NCBI GenBank assembly: GCA_016219165.1
Contig: JACRCB010000167.1
Span: 1-8,808, forward strand
Reading direction: 5' to 3'
Length of the DNA: 8,808 nt
From: Deltaproteobacteria bacterium
GTDB taxonomy: Bacteria > Desulfobacterota > GWC2-55-46 > DRQE01
This document shows, in pieces, positions 1 to 6,395 of this stretch (the stretch's first letter is position 1; each line of letters opens with the position of its first letter). The notes beneath the pieces were generated by a model that saw only the letters and a program-made list of their open reading frames with translations, had not been told where the DNA came from and searched no databases. The position numbers and the translations under genes are program-made.

Positions 1-94
1 GGGCGTTGATATCCAGGACAAAATACCGGATAAACTCCCTGAATTTCGCCTCAGAAATTTTTGAACGCTTTAGATACTTGTTTTTTTGTGTCAT
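1..94 (-). CDS. IS1595/ISXO2-family transposase, N-terminal part (runs off window edge)
   Basis: A minus-strand reading frame starts with ATG at 94-92 and stays open to position 1, giving 31 residues that begin MTQKNKYLKRSKISEAKF and continue REFIRYFVLDINA. This matches the N-terminus typical of ISXO2-like (IS1595 family) DDE transposases, where a KY-KRSKISEAKFR segment and a LDLNA/LDLTA segment precede a helix-turn-helix (from family knowledge; no search was run). The catalytic domain lies outside the window, so intactness cannot be judged. The gene diverges from fabG. No good Shine-Dalgarno sequence precedes the ATG, and the candidate promoter would give a leader of only a few nucleotides. 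It could instead be a decayed remnant. Confidence 0.75.
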   Translation of the reverse strand, partial: MTQKNKYLKRSKISEAKFREFIRYFVLDINA

Positions 95-98
95 GACA

Positions 99-129
99 AG
101 GACTTAGAGCATATTAACATGCTCTGTCC
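99..129. repeat. Inverted repeat between the transposase and fabG
   Basis: The arms AGGAC-tt-AGAGCAT and ATGCTCT-GTCCT pair perfectly over 12 bp except for a 2-nt bulge, around a 6-nt loop (attaac). No T-tract follows, so it does not look like a terminator. It overlaps the likely transposase promoter and may be a transposase or regulator binding site at the IS end. Confidence 0.6.
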
Positions 130-136
130 TAGTCAA
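108..136 (-). promoter_or_regulatory. Candidate sigma70 promoter of the transposase gene
   Basis: On the minus strand a -35 box TTGACT (131-136) and a -10 box TATGCT (108-113) are separated by exactly 17 bp. Transcription would start near 101, leaving about 7 nt before the ATG at 94, so the message would be almost leaderless. The promoter lies across the inverted repeat, so a protein bound there or DNA folding could control it. Confidence 0.45.
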
Positions 137-165
137 GACCCAATCTTTAAAGGTGGAGGGGCGTA

Positions 166-906
166 ATGCTTTTTAAAGACAGGGTCGCAATCGTAACGGG
201 CGGGGGGCAGGGCATAGGCAAGGCCATCTCCCTCAAACTCGCGGGCGAGGGCGCCGACGTGGCCGTTGTGGATATAAATCCGGAGTTATCCGGGCAGGCC
301 GCAAAGGAGATAGAGGCCCTCGGCAGGCGCGCTATTGCGCTTAAGGCGGACGTGGGAGACTTTAACGGGGCCGAAAAGATGGTGGGGGACGTTCTGGCAG
401 GGCTCGGCGGGCTGCATATACTCATTAACAACGCCGGCATCACGCGGGACAGGTTGCTTCTGAGGATGACGGAAGAGGACTGGGATATTGTCCTCAACGT
501 GAACCTTAAAGGGGCGTTCAACTGCACAAAGGCCGCGGTCAGGGTCATGAGTAAGAACCGTTACGGAAGGATAGTGAATGTCGCCTCCATAGTGGGGCTT
601 ACCGGCAACCCCGGACAGGCAAACTACTCGGCGAGCAAGGCCGGGTTGATAGGTTTCACAAAGACCGTGGCGCGGGAGTTTGCGGGAAGGAATATCACCT
701 GCAACGCCGTTGCCCCGGGCTTCATAGATACCGCGATGACGAAGTCCATGCCGGAGGCGTATAGGGAGGCCCTTACCTCGCGGATACCCATTGAGCGGCT
801 CGGCACCCCCGGGGATGTTGCCGAGGGGGTATCGTTCCTCGCCTCGGACAGGGCAGGGTACATAACCGGGCACGTGCTTAGCATAAACGGCGGGATGTTC
901 ATGTAG
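166..906 (+). CDS. fabG: 3-oxoacyl-[acyl-carrier-protein] reductase FabG
   Basis: FabG carries out the NADPH-dependent reduction of 3-oxoacyl-ACP to (R)-3-hydroxyacyl-ACP, the first reductive step of each type II fatty-acid elongation cycle in the cytoplasm. The 246-residue protein is a classical short-chain dehydrogenase of normal FabG length. It shows the Rossmann motif TGGGQGIG (11-18), NNAG (88-91), the catalytic tetrad Asn113 (NVNLKG), Ser141, Tyr154 and Lys158 (YSASK), and a PG motif (184-185) after the active site. The start at 166 is supported by GGAGG at 155-159 with 6-nt spacing. acpP and fabF follow, which favours fabG over other SDR enzymes. No convincing promoter is visible in the 25 bp after the IS end, so expression must come from within the IS end or further upstream. 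Confidence 0.95.
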   Translation: MLFKDRVAIVTGGGQGIGKAISLKLAGEGADVAVVDINPELSGQAAKEIEALGRRAIALKADVGDFNGAEKMVGDVLAGLGGLHILINNAGITRDRLLLRMTEEDWDIVLNVNLKGAFNCTKAAVRVMSKNRYGRIVNVASIVGLTGNPGQANYSASKAGLIGFTKTVAREFAGRNITCNAVAPGFIDTAMTKSMPEAYREALTSRIPIERLGTPGDVAEGVSFLASDRAGYITGHVLSINGGMFM

Positions 907-1059
907 GCTCCGCCGTAAAAACACCCGAACCCGGCCCTGCCGCAGGGGTGGGTGGCCGCGGGCGGCCGCTCTTCAGCGCCGGTTGTGCGGGGTTTGGTTG
1001 TAAAAGCGGGTTAGTTAATGATTTTTTCTGAAAACGGGGGGCTTAAGGGATTATTCAAA
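907..1059. other. fabG-acpP intergenic spacer
   Basis: No plausible gene is seen here. The GC-rich stretch at 931-970 holds the small inverted repeat CCCTG-ccg-CAGGG and overlapping GGCCGC-type palindromes. These could fold but are not followed by a T-run, so no intrinsic terminator for fabG is called. The rest is AT-richer and leads into the acpP promoter. Confidence 0.5.
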
Positions 1060-1088
1060 TTGACAAACAATACCGTAGGTGTTATACA
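1060..1088 (+). promoter_or_regulatory. Strong sigma70-type promoter of acpP
   Basis: A perfect -35 box TTGACA (1060-1065) is followed after 17 bp by TATACA (1083-1088), in an AT-rich setting. The start of transcription would be near 1095, leaving a short leader of about 29 nt with GGAGG at 1110-1114 before the acpP ATG at 1124. Ideal spacing and a consensus -35 suggest high expression, as expected for acyl carrier protein. Confidence 0.75.
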
Positions 1089-1123
1089 TTAATTTCTTAA
1101 ATCATTTCTGGAGGTAATTAGAG

Positions 1124-1360
1124 ATGTCGACGGAAAGCAGGGTTAAAAAGATTATCATAGACCAACTCGGCGTTTCCGAGGATGAGGTGAAGGCCGAGGC
1201 GTCTTTTGTGGAGGACCTTGGCGCGGATTCCCTCGATACGGTGGAGATGGTCATGGCGTTCGAGGAGGAGTTCGGCATAGAGATACCGGACGAAGATGCG
1301 GAGAAGATAAAGAACGTGCAGGATGCCATAGATTACATAGGGAAAAAGGCCGGGAAATAA
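1124..1360 (+). CDS. acpP: Acyl carrier protein
   Basis: This small acidic cytoplasmic protein carries growing acyl chains as thioesters on a 4'-phosphopantetheine arm. The 78 residues match the usual length of bacterial ACP. The modification site is Ser36 in the GADSLDTVEMVMAFEEEF stretch that starts helix II, the recognition helix for FabG, FabF and the other synthase enzymes. Three further acidic helices follow the standard four-helix pattern, and the C-terminus is AIDYIGKKAGK. The ATG at 1124 has GGAGG at 1110-1114 with 9-nt spacing. It sits between fabG and fabF but has its own promoter upstream and a likely terminator downstream, so much of its transcript is probably monocistronic. Identification is firm. 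Confidence 0.97.
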   Translation: MSTESRVKKIIIDQLGVSEDEVKAEASFVEDLGADSLDTVEMVMAFEEEFGIEIPDEDAEKIKNVQDAIDYIGKKAGK

Positions 1361-1454
1361 CCTTTCAGTCCCGGTATGCATGGGCACACCCTCATTGGAA
1401 GGGGGGGGAGGGGTGCAAAGCGGCAAGTGTTTTCTTATTTCTGACCCCATTGTG

Positions 1455-1504
1455 CGGATGCGGCGGGAGAAAAGCGAGACCTTCTCCGTATCCGTCTTTT
1501 TTTT
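1455..1504 (+). terminator. Rho-independent terminator after acpP
   Basis: An interrupted stem pairs CGGAT (1455-1459) with ATCCG (1490-1494) and GGAGAA (1466-1471) with TTCTCC (1482-1487), around a 10-nt loop. TC and then eight T residues (1497-1504) follow directly. The asymmetric internal loop (6 nt against 2 nt) weakens it, so partial read-through into fabF is likely. It would leave acpP mRNA more abundant than fabF mRNA. Confidence 0.6.
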
Positions 1505-1524
1505 ATATCCGGTTTTATATCCGG
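1501..1524. repeat. Perfect 12-bp tandem duplication
   Basis: TTTTATATCCGG occurs twice back to back (1501-1512 and 1513-1524), starting inside the T-run of the acpP terminator. It probably arose by replication slippage; no function is evident. Confidence 0.8.
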
Positions 1525-1629
1525 CGCCGTGGGCACGCATGACGATATTTTTAGGCAAAAAACCTTTTCACAACAAGTGTTTCTCCATAATGGCTTGTCA
1601 ATAAGGGTCTTCAGGGGAGAGCGTTATAG

Positions 1630-2868
1630 ATGAGCAGGGTGGTTGTAACAGGTCTGGGCATGGTCTCACCCCTCGGAACAGGGGTTGCCAAGTCGTGGGC
1701 CGGCGCCGTTGCGGGTAAAAGCGGGGTAAGGGAGATTACCCGGTTTGACGCAAAGGGGTTTCCCGTAAGGATTGCGGGAGAGGTGCCGGACTTCGACCCA
1801 TCGGATGTAATCGAGAAAAAAGAACTTAAAAAGATGGACCTTTTTATCCAGTATGCCCTCTATACGGGTGTGAAGGCGTTCGAGGACTCGGGCTTTGTTG
1901 TAACCGGGGAGAACGCGGAGAGGGTGGGGGTGTGCATAGGCGCCGGCATAGGGGGGCTTCCGGCGATAGAGCGCTGGCACAGCGTCTTGCTGGAAAAAGG
2001 CCCGGAAAGGGTAACGCCTTTCTTTATACCGATGGTCATTATAAACCTCGCGGCCGGCCAGGTCTCGATAAGGCTCGGCGCGAAGGGGCCCAATAGTTGC
2101 GCCGTCACCGCATGCGCAACCGGCACCCACTCCATAGGGGACGCATTCAGGATTATAAAGAGAGGGGAGGCGGATTGCATGGTGGCTGGAGGGACGGAGT
2201 CGGTAATATGCCCCACCTGCATCGCCGGTTTTAATGCAATGAAGGCCCTCTCCATAAGAAACGCGGCCCCGGCCGGGGCGTCCCGCCCGTTCGACAGGGA
2301 CCGCGACGGCTTTATCGTCGGCGAGGGCGCCGGAGTTCTGGTGCTGGAGGCACTTGAGAGCGCGAAGAAAAGGGGGGCGGATATATACGCGGAAATAACC
2401 GGCTACGGCATGAACTCGGACGCATATCATATAACGATGCCCGCCCCGGATGGGATTGGCGCGGCAAGGTGCATGGAACTCGCGCTCAAGGACGCCGGAA
2501 CGTCTCCGGAGGATATAGATTACATCAACGCGCACGGAACCTCGACCTATTATAACGACCTCTATGAGACAAAGGCGATAAAAAGAGCCTTCGGCGGCCA
2601 TGCAAAAAGGCTTGCCGTGAGTTCCACCAAGAGCATGATGGGGCACCTTCTCGGCGCGGCCGGGGGTGTAGAGGCTGTTTTGACCGTGCTGGCGGTAAGA
2701 AACGGAACAATCCCGCCGACCATAAACTACGAAAACCCGGACCCCGAATGCGACCTCGATTATGTGCCGAATACCGCGAGGCAGAAGAGGATAAATGCCG
2801 CAATGAGCAATTCCTTCGGGTTCGGCGGGACAAATGCGGTATTGGTGTTCAAGAGGTTCGAGGGGTAA
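1630..2868 (+). CDS. fabF: 3-oxoacyl-[acyl-carrier-protein] synthase II (KAS II) FabF
   Basis: FabF performs the decarboxylative condensation of malonyl-ACP with acyl-ACP, extending fatty acids by two carbons. The 412-residue thiolase-fold protein has normal FabF length. The nucleophile is Cys162 in TACATGTHSIGDA. The decarboxylation histidines are His302 (NAHGTST) and His339 (SSTKSMMGH), with Lys334 in the same motif, and the glycine-rich GFGGTN loop lies at 397-402. The Cys-His-His triad separates it from FabH. Immediate linkage to acpP supports FabF, although FabB shares the same active site. The ATG at 1630 follows AGGGGAGA (1613-1620). It leads the fabF-rpiB-glyA group, with only 9 nt to the next gene. 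No clear own promoter was found, so it may depend on read-through past the acpP terminator or on a non-consensus promoter. Confidence 0.96.
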   Translation: MSRVVVTGLGMVSPLGTGVAKSWAGAVAGKSGVREITRFDAKGFPVRIAGEVPDFDPSDVIEKKELKKMDLFIQYALYTGVKAFEDSGFVVTGENAERVGVCIGAGIGGLPAIERWHSVLLEKGPERVTPFFIPMVIINLAAGQVSIRLGAKGPNSCAVTACATGTHSIGDAFRIIKRGEADCMVAGGTESVICPTCIAGFNAMKALSIRNAAPAGASRPFDRDRDGFIVGEGAGVLVLEALESAKKRGADIYAEITGYGMNSDAYHITMPAPDGIGAARCMELALKDAGTSPEDIDYINAHGTSTYYNDLYETKAIKRAFGGHAKRLAVSSTKSMMGHLLGAAGGVEAVLTVLAVRNGTIPPTINYENPDPECDLDYVPNTARQKRINAAMSNSFGFGGTNAVLVFKRFEG

Positions 2869-2877
2869 AAGGGCATT

Positions 2878-3369
2878 ATGGGTAAAAGGAGAGAAAAGGA
2901 GAGGATTGCCATAGCGAGCGACCACGCCGGAAGGGAACTCAAGGAAGACCTTAAAGAGTTCTTGGATACCGTAGGGGCAAAGGCCGTGGACATGGGGACC
3001 AACGGGAAGGAGAGGGTTGATTATCCTGACTACGGGTTCCCGGTCGCGGAGAAAGTTTCGAAAGGGGAGATAGACAGGGCAATCCTCATCTGCGGCACGG
3101 GCATAGGGATGAGCATCGTCGCCAATAAGTTCAAAAACGTCAGGGCCGCCCTTGTAAACGACGTATACACGGCCCGGATGGCAAAGGAGCATAACGACGC
3201 CAATATACTCGTCATAGGCTCTCACGTCACGGGCAAAGGCATTGCAAGAGAGATGGTGAAGGTCTGGATGGCCTCGAAATTCGCCGCGGGAAGGCACCGT
3301 AAGCGTCTCGATAAGATTAAAGAGATAGAAAAGGGCATGACAATGAAAAAGACGTCCGGGAAAGGGTAG
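2878..3369 (+). CDS. rpiB: Ribose-5-phosphate isomerase B
   Basis: RpiB interconverts ribose 5-phosphate and ribulose 5-phosphate in the non-oxidative pentose phosphate pathway. The protein has 163 residues against about 145-150 for most RpiB. The extra length is a basic N-terminus (MGKRREKER) and a Lys-rich C-terminal tail. RpiB/LacAB signatures are clear: SDHAG (14-18), the catalytic Cys72 within CGTGIGMS (72-79), the NDVYTARMAKEHNDANIL block with His105, and the GSHVTG segment. The start at 2878 is 9 nt after the fabF stop, with AAAAGGG just upstream. A nearby alternative start would shorten the N-terminus, but no other ATG lies before the SDHAG motif. The position between fabF and glyA is a recurring arrangement in Deltaproteobacteria, suggesting co-transcription rather than shared biochemistry. 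Confidence 0.93.
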   Translation: MGKRREKERIAIASDHAGRELKEDLKEFLDTVGAKAVDMGTNGKERVDYPDYGFPVAEKVSKGEIDRAILICGTGIGMSIVANKFKNVRAALVNDVYTARMAKEHNDANILVIGSHVTGKGIAREMVKVWMASKFAAGRHRKRLDKIKEIEKGMTMKKTSGKG

Positions 3370-3376
3370 GGCAGTG

Positions 3377-4630
3377 ATGTCAGTTCTCAAAGGATTCGAC
3401 CCCGAAATATTCGAGGCGATAAAGCTCGAAACCGAGAGGCAGGAATACAAACTCGAACTCATCGCCTCGGAAAACCTCGTAAGCGAGGCGGTGATGGAGG
3501 CCTCCGGGAGCGTTCTGACCAATAAATACGCGGAGGGTTATCCGGGGAAACGCTACTACGGAGGGTGCGAGTTCGTTGACATAGCGGAGAGACTCGCCCA
3601 GGAAAGGGCCAAGAAACTCTTCGGGTGCGAGCACGTAAACGTCCAGCCCCACTCGGGAAGTCAGGCGAACATGGCCGTGTACATGGCGGTGCTTAAGCCA
3701 GGGGACACGATGATGGGTATGAACTTAAGCCACGGGGGCCACCTTACTCACGGGAGCCCGGTGAGTTTTTCCGGACAGTTCTACAACGTCGTCCCTTACG
3801 GGGTGAGGAAGGACGACCACCGTATAGACATGGACCAGGTGCGCGACCTCGCAAGGAAACACAGCCCCAAACTCATTATCGTAGGGGCAAGCGCATATCC
3901 GCGGATAATCGATTTCAAGGCCTTCCGCTCCGCGGCAGACGAGGCCGGCTCTTATATAATGGCTGACATAGCGCACATAGCCGGGCTTGTTTCCGCCGGA
4001 CTCCATCCAAGCCCGGTCCCCCTGTCCGAGTTTGTTACGACGACTACGCACAAAACACTCCGGGGTCCCCGTTCCGGCATGATAATGTGCAAAGAGGAAT
4101 TCGGAAAGGCGGTAGACAAGGTGATATTCCCGGGCATACAGGGGGGGCCCCTTATGCACACGATAGCCGCAAAGGCGGTTGCGTTCAAAGAGGCCATGGA
4201 GCCTTCTTTCAAGGAATACCAGCGCCTTATCCTCGCCAACGCAAAGGCGTTGGCGGAGGCGCTCATGGAAAAGGGGTACGACCTCGTGTCCGGAGGCACG
4301 GACACGCACCTTATGCTCGTGGACCTGACCAAAAAAGACATTACCGGGAAAGAGGCCGAGGATGCCCTCCAGAAGGCCGGGATAACCGTCAATAAGAACA
4401 CAATCCCCTTCGAGACCCGAAGCCCCTTTGTAACGAGCGGTATAAGGCTCGGGGTCCCGGCAATAACCACAAAGGGCATGGAAGAAGGGGAGATGAAGCA
4501 TATCGCCGGCCTGATAGACAGGGCGCTCAGGAATAGGAACGATGAGGGGGAACTCGACAGGCTCAAGGCGGAGGTGAGGGAACTCTGTTCGAGGTTCCTT
4601 TTTTATAGGAATAGGCTTGGCAAAAGATAG
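3377..4630 (+). CDS. glyA: Serine hydroxymethyltransferase
   Basis: GlyA is a PLP enzyme that converts serine and tetrahydrofolate to glycine and 5,10-methylene-tetrahydrofolate, supplying one-carbon units. The 417 residues (from ATG 3377) match the family. Visible motifs, numbered from that ATG, are ELIASEN (about 28-34), the NKYAEGYPGKRYYGG substrate-binding block (about 49-63), HSGSQAN (about 92-98), the ADIAH Asp/His pair that contacts PLP (about 196-200), and the PLP-binding Lys226 in TTTTHKTLRGPR. GGTDTHLMLVD and the TSGIRLG arginine motif follow. An in-frame GTG at 3374 would add one residue, but TAGGG at 3367-3371 is too close to it, so ATG 3377 is preferred. It sits 7 nt after rpiB and closes the likely fabF-rpiB-glyA operon. 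No T-rich stem-loop terminator is evident after it, and nrdR, a frequent next gene in related genomes, is absent here. Confidence 0.97.
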   Translation: MSVLKGFDPEIFEAIKLETERQEYKLELIASENLVSEAVMEASGSVLTNKYAEGYPGKRYYGGCEFVDIAERLAQERAKKLFGCEHVNVQPHSGSQANMAVYMAVLKPGDTMMGMNLSHGGHLTHGSPVSFSGQFYNVVPYGVRKDDHRIDMDQVRDLARKHSPKLIIVGASAYPRIIDFKAFRSAADEAGSYIMADIAHIAGLVSAGLHPSPVPLSEFVTTTTHKTLRGPRSGMIMCKEEFGKAVDKVIFPGIQGGPLMHTIAAKAVAFKEAMEPSFKEYQRLILANAKALAEALMEKGYDLVSGGTDTHLMLVDLTKKDITGKEAEDALQKAGITVNKNTIPFETRSPFVTSGIRLGVPAITTKGMEEGEMKHIAGLIDRALRNRNDEGELDRLKAEVRELCSRFLFYRNRLGKR

Positions 4631-4728
4631 GAAATAGGGATAGAATAAATTTTCTCATTTTTTTTAATAAAAATAACTAAATACGGTTTCAGTGGTAAAA
4701 TGGACACACCATAGGTTTCGGAGGAATT
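4631..4728. other. AT-rich junction between glyA and the ATPase gene
   Basis: This spacer is strongly AT-rich (T-run at 4658-4665, then A/T-rich sequence) in contrast to the upstream block. A possible -10 box TAAAAT lies at 4696-4701, but no matching -35 box is seen at 16-18 bp, so the promoter is only suggested. GGAGGA at 4720-4725 is the ribosome-binding site of the next gene, 4 nt before its ATG. It probably marks the border of an inserted segment. Confidence 0.45.
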
Positions 4729-5922
4729 ATGAATAGTATTACAAAAGGGAGGAGTCCTTTCTATCCCGGTCAACCTGTGCCTCCTAATCTGTTTGTCGGC
4801 AGAAAAACCGAAATTAAGCGAATTATCAGGGCGTTAGACCAGGTCGCATTAGGGAAACCGCAGGCTATTTTTCTTACTGGCGAGTATGGCATTGGCAAAA
4901 GTTCTTTGGCGGGTTTTATAAAGTATTATGCCGAGAAGGAAAATCATCTTTTAGGCATTCATGTTCTTCTCGGCGATGCAGAGACAACGGAAGAGGTTGC
5001 GATAAAGACCGTAGAGGCCGTGATAAAATCAGAGGCATACAAGCCTACTGTCACGGAAAAGGTTCGCAACTCATTGGACAAATATATTAGTAAACAAGAA
5101 TTCTTCGGTTTTAAAATAAATCTTGAGGCATTAAAAACCGACGGGCCTAATCTCTCGCGGGGTTACTTGCCATTTTTACGCGAAATTTTGGAGCGGGTCA
5201 AAGGAGACGGGATTAAAGGAATAATTTTAATTCTCGATGAAATTAACGGGATTACCGGCAAACCGAAATTTTCGCATTTTATTAAAGGGCTGGTGGATGA
5301 AAATGCGCTCAGTCGAAACCCGTTGCCTTTGTTGTTGATGCTTTGCGGGGTTGAAGAACGAAGGCGCGATATGATCCAACACCACAAACCCATAGAGAGA
5401 ATCTTTGATATTGTCGAGATTGAGCCCATGGACACAACTGAAATGATTGATTTCTTTACCAAGTCCTTTGACGAGGTCAGCGTGCGGGTTGAGGAATCTG
5501 CAATGAAAGAGTTATGCCGTTTTTCAGCAGGACTCCCTAAGATAATGCATATTATCGGCGATGCTGTATTCTGGGTAAATAAAGACGATGTTGTGGCCGG
5601 GGATGACGCAATCATGGGAATTAGGGATGCCGCGGAAGAAGTAGGAAAAAAATTCGTTGACCAGCAGGTTTACAAGGCTTTGCGCAGTAAAGACTATCAT
5701 TCGATTCTCGAAAAACTATGGAAGGTGGTGGATTTCGATTCCCCCTCTTTTCAAAAGAATACCCTTGAAGAGGGGCTTTCCGAGACCGAGAAAAGAAAAT
5801 CCAATAATTTTCTTCAACGCATGAAAGAACTTAACGTGTTAAAATCCGGCGACGTGCGTGGAGAATATGTGTTTACCAACCGGTTAACGGCGTTTTATAT
5901 GCTTCTTAAGTCACAGATATAG
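4729..5922 (+). CDS. AAA+ ATPase with C-terminal winged-helix-like domain, function unknown
   Basis: This 397-residue soluble protein is an Orc1/Cdc6- or STAND-like (AAA_16-type) P-loop ATPase. It begins with the lead-in PFYPGQPVPPNLFVGR (10-25, the GR box near the nucleotide). Walker A is GEYGIGKSS (51-59), and Walker B is IILILDE (165-171) with Glu171 as the likely catalytic base. Arg224 (IERIFDI) is in the place of a conserved AAA+ arginine, and GLPK (268-271) is in the sensor II position with Lys where Arg is more common. Residues about 310-397 look like a winged-helix DNA- or protein-binding domain. There is no signal peptide or membrane segment. The gene is visibly AT-richer than its neighbours and prefers ATT over ATA for Ile, suggesting transfer. 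It has no recognisable partner gene, so a role in defence, transposition or replication cannot be assigned. Confidence 0.75.
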   Translation: MNSITKGRSPFYPGQPVPPNLFVGRKTEIKRIIRALDQVALGKPQAIFLTGEYGIGKSSLAGFIKYYAEKENHLLGIHVLLGDAETTEEVAIKTVEAVIKSEAYKPTVTEKVRNSLDKYISKQEFFGFKINLEALKTDGPNLSRGYLPFLREILERVKGDGIKGIILILDEINGITGKPKFSHFIKGLVDENALSRNPLPLLLMLCGVEERRRDMIQHHKPIERIFDIVEIEPMDTTEMIDFFTKSFDEVSVRVEESAMKELCRFSAGLPKIMHIIGDAVFWVNKDDVVAGDDAIMGIRDAAEEVGKKFVDQQVYKALRSKDYHSILEKLWKVVDFDSPSFQKNTLEEGLSETEKRKSNNFLQRMKELNVLKSGDVRGEYVFTNRLTAFYMLLKSQI

Positions 5923-5991
5923 AAGACAGCCACGAAAAATACACACCTACCTCATCTTGCTATGTTTTGCTAAATCTGCTAACTTTTCTTG

Positions 5992-6231
5992 ATGAAATAC
6001 ATACTCGCCTTCAGTTCCACGAATAAAGTGCTTAAGGCGGAAAGCGTCCTCAAAAAAAAAGATATATCCTTCAGGCTCGACCCCGCCCCCTCCCTCGTCT
6101 CTGCCTACTGCAATCTCGGCATAACCGTTGACGGAGAAACGCTTGAGGGGGCGCTTAAGACCCTCAAAAACTCCGGCCCGCAACCCTCGGCCGTTTACAG
6201 AAAGGAAGGGGACAGGTATGTTAAAGTGTGA
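5992..6231 (+). CDS. DUF3343 (putative Se/S carrier-like) protein
   Basis: This small cytoplasmic protein of 79 residues begins MKYILAFSSTNKVLKAESVL. The pattern YILAF-ST-x-AES-VL, then a predicted beta strand, a Pro-rich turn (DPAPS, 30-34) and a Cys followed by a Gly-containing strand (Cys40 in SAYCNLGITV), is that of DUF3343. That family is annotated as a putative selenium/sulfur carrier and is often found near YedF/TusA-like or cysteine desulfurase genes. No such partner is in this window, and the usual Cys-Gly is Cys-Asn here, so the function is open. ATG 5992 is chosen over the adjacent TTG 5989. No good ribosome-binding site is visible for either, so the start is uncertain. An A9 run (6052-6060) could invite slippage. 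Its end overlaps the next gene by 14 nt. Confidence 0.7.
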   Translation: MKYILAFSSTNKVLKAESVLKKKDISFRLDPAPSLVSAYCNLGITVDGETLEGALKTLKNSGPQPSAVYRKEGDRYVKV

Positions 6232-6391
6232 TTTCTGCGGCAAGGAGACCGAGCGGGTCGTCAGGGTGGCCCTCGATAAGGACTACGACAGGCTCACCGT
6301 AAGGCACAAGAAGATGTACGCATGCCCGGAATGTTCAAAGAAAAAGGAGGAGGAGAGGAGAAAAAGAGGGGAAAAAGGGCCTGCTAATTAG
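6218..6391 (+). CDS. Small four-cysteine zinc-ribbon protein
   Basis: This gene encodes 57 residues with two CxxC knuckles: Cys4/Cys7 (KCDFCGK) and Cys36/Cys39 (YACPECS), spaced 28 residues apart, as in rubredoxin-like or zinc-ribbon domains that bind one Zn(II). A highly charged Lys/Glu/Arg tail follows (KKKEEERRKRGEKG). The ATG at 6218 is supported by GGAAGGGG (6204-6211) with 6-nt spacing. The longer frame from 6128 would read through DUF3343 coding sequence and is not needed. The gene overlaps DUF3343 by 14 nt in another frame, so the two are probably translationally coupled. The last codons and stop (GCT AAT TAG) lie in a 16-bp palindrome next to the MITE-like element, so the original C-terminus may have been altered by insertion. 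The specific function is unknown. Confidence 0.7.
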   Translation: MLKCDFCGKETERVVRVALDKDYDRLTVRHKKMYACPECSKKKEEERRKRGEKGPAN

Positions 6392-6395
6392 CAGG
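6380..6395. repeat. 16-bp perfect palindrome over a stop codon
   Basis: CCTGCTAATTAGCAGG reads the same on both strands and contains the TAG stop (6389-6391) of the zinc-ribbon gene. It runs into the left terminal repeat of the adjacent element. No T-run follows it. Confidence 0.8.

Larger units (their letters stand above)
1..141 (-). mobile_element. End of an IS1595-like insertion sequence (partial)
   Basis: The transposase gene start plus about 47 bp of upstream sequence form the terminal part of an insertion sequence. The outer boundary is inferred. On the minus strand the sequence GGGTCTTGACTAGGACAGAG begins at 141, and IS1595-type ends commonly start with a short G run, so 141 is a plausible tip. 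The other end and the target duplication lie outside the window or cannot be defined, so the boundary is tentative. fabG starts 25 bp further on. Confidence 0.45.

Noticed and set aside
931..970. GC-rich palindromes after fabG considered as a terminator
   Set aside because: Stems are short (CCCTG/CAGGG) and no T-run follows within the expected distance.
1563..1591. Candidate fabF promoter with -10 box CATAAT
   Set aside because: The -10 at 1586-1591 is good, but no -35 resembling TTGACA lies 16-18 bp upstream, so it is too weak to call.
1380..1604. Possible 74-residue reading frame between acpP and fabF
   Set aside because: It spans the acpP terminator and the tandem repeat, begins without a ribosome-binding site, and its translation has no recognisable domain or codon pattern like the neighbours.
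1666..3522. Very long open frame (618 codons) on the minus strand opposite fabF, rpiB and glyA
   Set aside because: The plus strand encodes three unmistakable enzymes here. The antisense frame is open because of GC-rich codon bias and its translation resembles no protein family.
6052..6060. A9 run in DUF3343 as a phase-variation switch
   Set aside because: The frame is intact and a single homopolymer of nine A is not enough evidence without variation data.
6128..6217. N-terminal extension of the zinc-ribbon frame
   Set aside because: It overlaps DUF3343 coding sequence and lacks a good ribosome-binding site, whereas ATG 6218 has GGAAGGGG at ideal spacing and begins directly with the first CxxC region.
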